Shown piece by piece: positions 63,171-64,000 of a stretch of DNA of 64,000 nucleotides. The DNA is taken from contig CASDXF010000032.1 of NCBI GenBank assembly GCA_949285075.1, positions 1-64,000 of the forward strand. Direction: 5' to 3'. Position 1 is the first letter of the stretch. Each line of letters begins with the position of its first letter. The translations under genes and the position numbers were made by a program. Source of the stretch: an uncultured Bacteroides sp. Lineage in GTDB: Bacteria; Bacteroidota; Bacteroidia; Bacteroidales; Bacteroidaceae. The notes under the pieces were generated by a model. That model saw only the letters and a list, made by a program, of their open reading frames with translations. It was not told the DNA's origin and made no database searches.

Positions 63171-64000
63171 ATGAAGAAGGTTAAGACCATAAGAAAGGCG
63201 TTAGCGTTCCTGCTGTGCGCCGTTTGCTGTGCGGCGGCCTTGTCCGGCTGCATCAGGGAAGAGGACTATAACGACGACCCGGTGGGCAACTTCGAGCAGC
63301 TGTGGAAGATAATCGACGAGAAGTATTGCTTCCTTGACGAGAAGGGCATCGACTGGGATTCCGTGTACGCCGCCTACCGCCCGTACATCACTCCGGGCAT
63401 GACCGACGAGGACCTGTTCGACAAGCTGAGCGAGATGCTCTTCGTCCTGAAGGACGGGCACGTCAACCTCTCCTCGGCTAGCCGCACCTCTTATTACGAC
63501 GCTTGGTACGAGGGCTATCCGTGGAACTATCGGGAGGATATTCTCTACACGAACTATCTGGGCAGCGCGAGCTCGGGCTACCGCACCTCCTCCGGGCTGA
63601 AGTACAAGATATTCGACAATAACATCGGGTACATCCGCTACGAGAGCTTCAACGACGGGGTGGGCGATGGCAACTTGGACGAGGTTTTGGTCTATCTCTC
63701 TACGTGCAACGGGTTGATTATCGACGTGCGCGACAATGGGGGAGGCAGCCTGACCTATTCGGAGCGCATCGCCGCCCGGTTCACCAACGAAAAGGTGCTG
63801 ACCGGATACATCCGCCACAAGACCGGAACCGGACATTCCGACTTTTCCGACCCGCAGCCCATCTACTTGGAGCCGTCCAACAGCATCCGGTGGCAGAAGA
63901 AGGTGGTGATACTGACCAACCGGCGTTGTTACAGCGCTACCAATGACTTTGTGAACGCGATGCGCGGCATCGAGAGCGGAAACATTATCCAGTTGGGCGA
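63171..64000 (+). CDS. S41 family C-terminal processing peptidase, partial
   Basis: An exported lipoprotein cut by the window edge; 276 codons are present. The signal has lipobox LSGC near residue 27 (preceded by FLLCAVCCAAA). The tail-specific protease domain shows FKDGHVNL-type residues (LKDGHVNLSSAS near 90), LIIDVRDNGGG near 185 and the nucleophile S255 in RRCYSATNDF, while no PDZ domain is visible between. S41 lipoproteins of this short type are common in Bacteroidetes; they cleave exported proteins or peptides. It lies 39 bases after the DUF3316 gene. Confidence 0.88.
   Translation, partial: MKKVKTIRKALAFLLCAVCCAAALSGCIREEDYNDDPVGNFEQLWKIIDEKYCFLDEKGIDWDSVYAAYRPYITPGMTDEDLFDKLSEMLFVLKDGHVNLSSASRTSYYDAWYEGYPWNYREDILYTNYLGSASSGYRTSSGLKYKIFDNNIGYIRYESFNDGVGDGNLDEVLVYLSTCNGLIIDVRDNGGGSLTYSERIAARFTNEKVLTGYIRHKTGTGHSDFSDPQPIYLEPSNSIRWQKKVVILTNRRCYSATNDFVNAMRGIESGNIIQLG

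Overview
The window is a 64 kb chromosomal segment of a Bacteroidales bacterium. The evidence is the recurrent Bacteroidetes promoter element TAnnTTTG, often with TTTG or TTG 19-20 bases upstream, the many secreted lipoproteins and glycoside hydrolases (GH2, GH10, GH43, GH92), the serine-type sulfatase, the SpoIIM/DUF4129/DUF4350/MoxR/DUF58 cluster, and a class A beta-lactamase of the Bacteroides subclass. Most genes are GC-rich with GC-rich third positions; a few blocks (391-3900, 39300-41240, 54400-58000) are visibly more AT-rich. The genus cannot be fixed from the sequence alone. There is no rRNA, no CRISPR, and no transposase or phage gene.

Layout. 1-6780: leucine biosynthesis operon (leader peptide/attenuator, leuA, leuC, leuD, a second LeuA-type enzyme, a small membrane protein, leuB). 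6800-13350: secreted aspartyl protease, DUF805 protein, glycosyltransferase plus flippase-like membrane protein, a 52-residue membrane peptide, an HU-like protein, and a repeat-rich stretch. 13354-20308: divergent RDD gene and the SpoIIM(frameshifted)-DUF4129-DUF4350-MoxR-DUF58 operon. 20317-22800: small Imm17-like protein, tsaE, metal ABC permease, then tRNA-Leu and tRNA-Gly. 23000-31400: carbohydrate and lipid genes (GH43, TetR, fabG, pseudouridine synthase, GH92, GH10). 31467-42081: mdh, cvfB, small secreted proteins, asd, an SMR pump, a lamin-tail lipoprotein, a pair of paralogous lipoproteins and a decayed beta-propeller gene. 42565-47766: alpha-glucan phosphorylase, winged-helix protein, FKBP, glyS. 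48100-53899: sulfatase and frameshifted GH2 beta-galactosidase. 54433-59276: ApbE-like/Gfo-Idh operon, beta-lactamase, CMD-cupin protein. 59600-64000: topoisomerase IV subunit A, DUF3316 protein and a partial S41 peptidase.

The most notable signals are non-coding. First, the leu leader has the full anatomy of a ribosome-mediated attenuator: an Ile/Leu/Val-rich 27-codon peptide, a perfect 10-bp antiterminator pairing and a terminator before leuA. Second, at least six intergenic sites carry arrays of short palindromes repeated at exactly 22 bp (one at 23 bp). The array architecture is constant but the palindrome sequence differs from locus to locus. Third, a family of dispersed hairpin elements with core GGCTCGCGAGAAATAGGGC shows compensatory changes in its arms between copies, so the fold seems to be what is conserved. 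These three are the best candidates for undescribed biology here. Two frameshifts (SpoIIM-like gene, beta-galactosidase at a C6 run) and one 5'-truncated gene mark local decay or possible assembly error.
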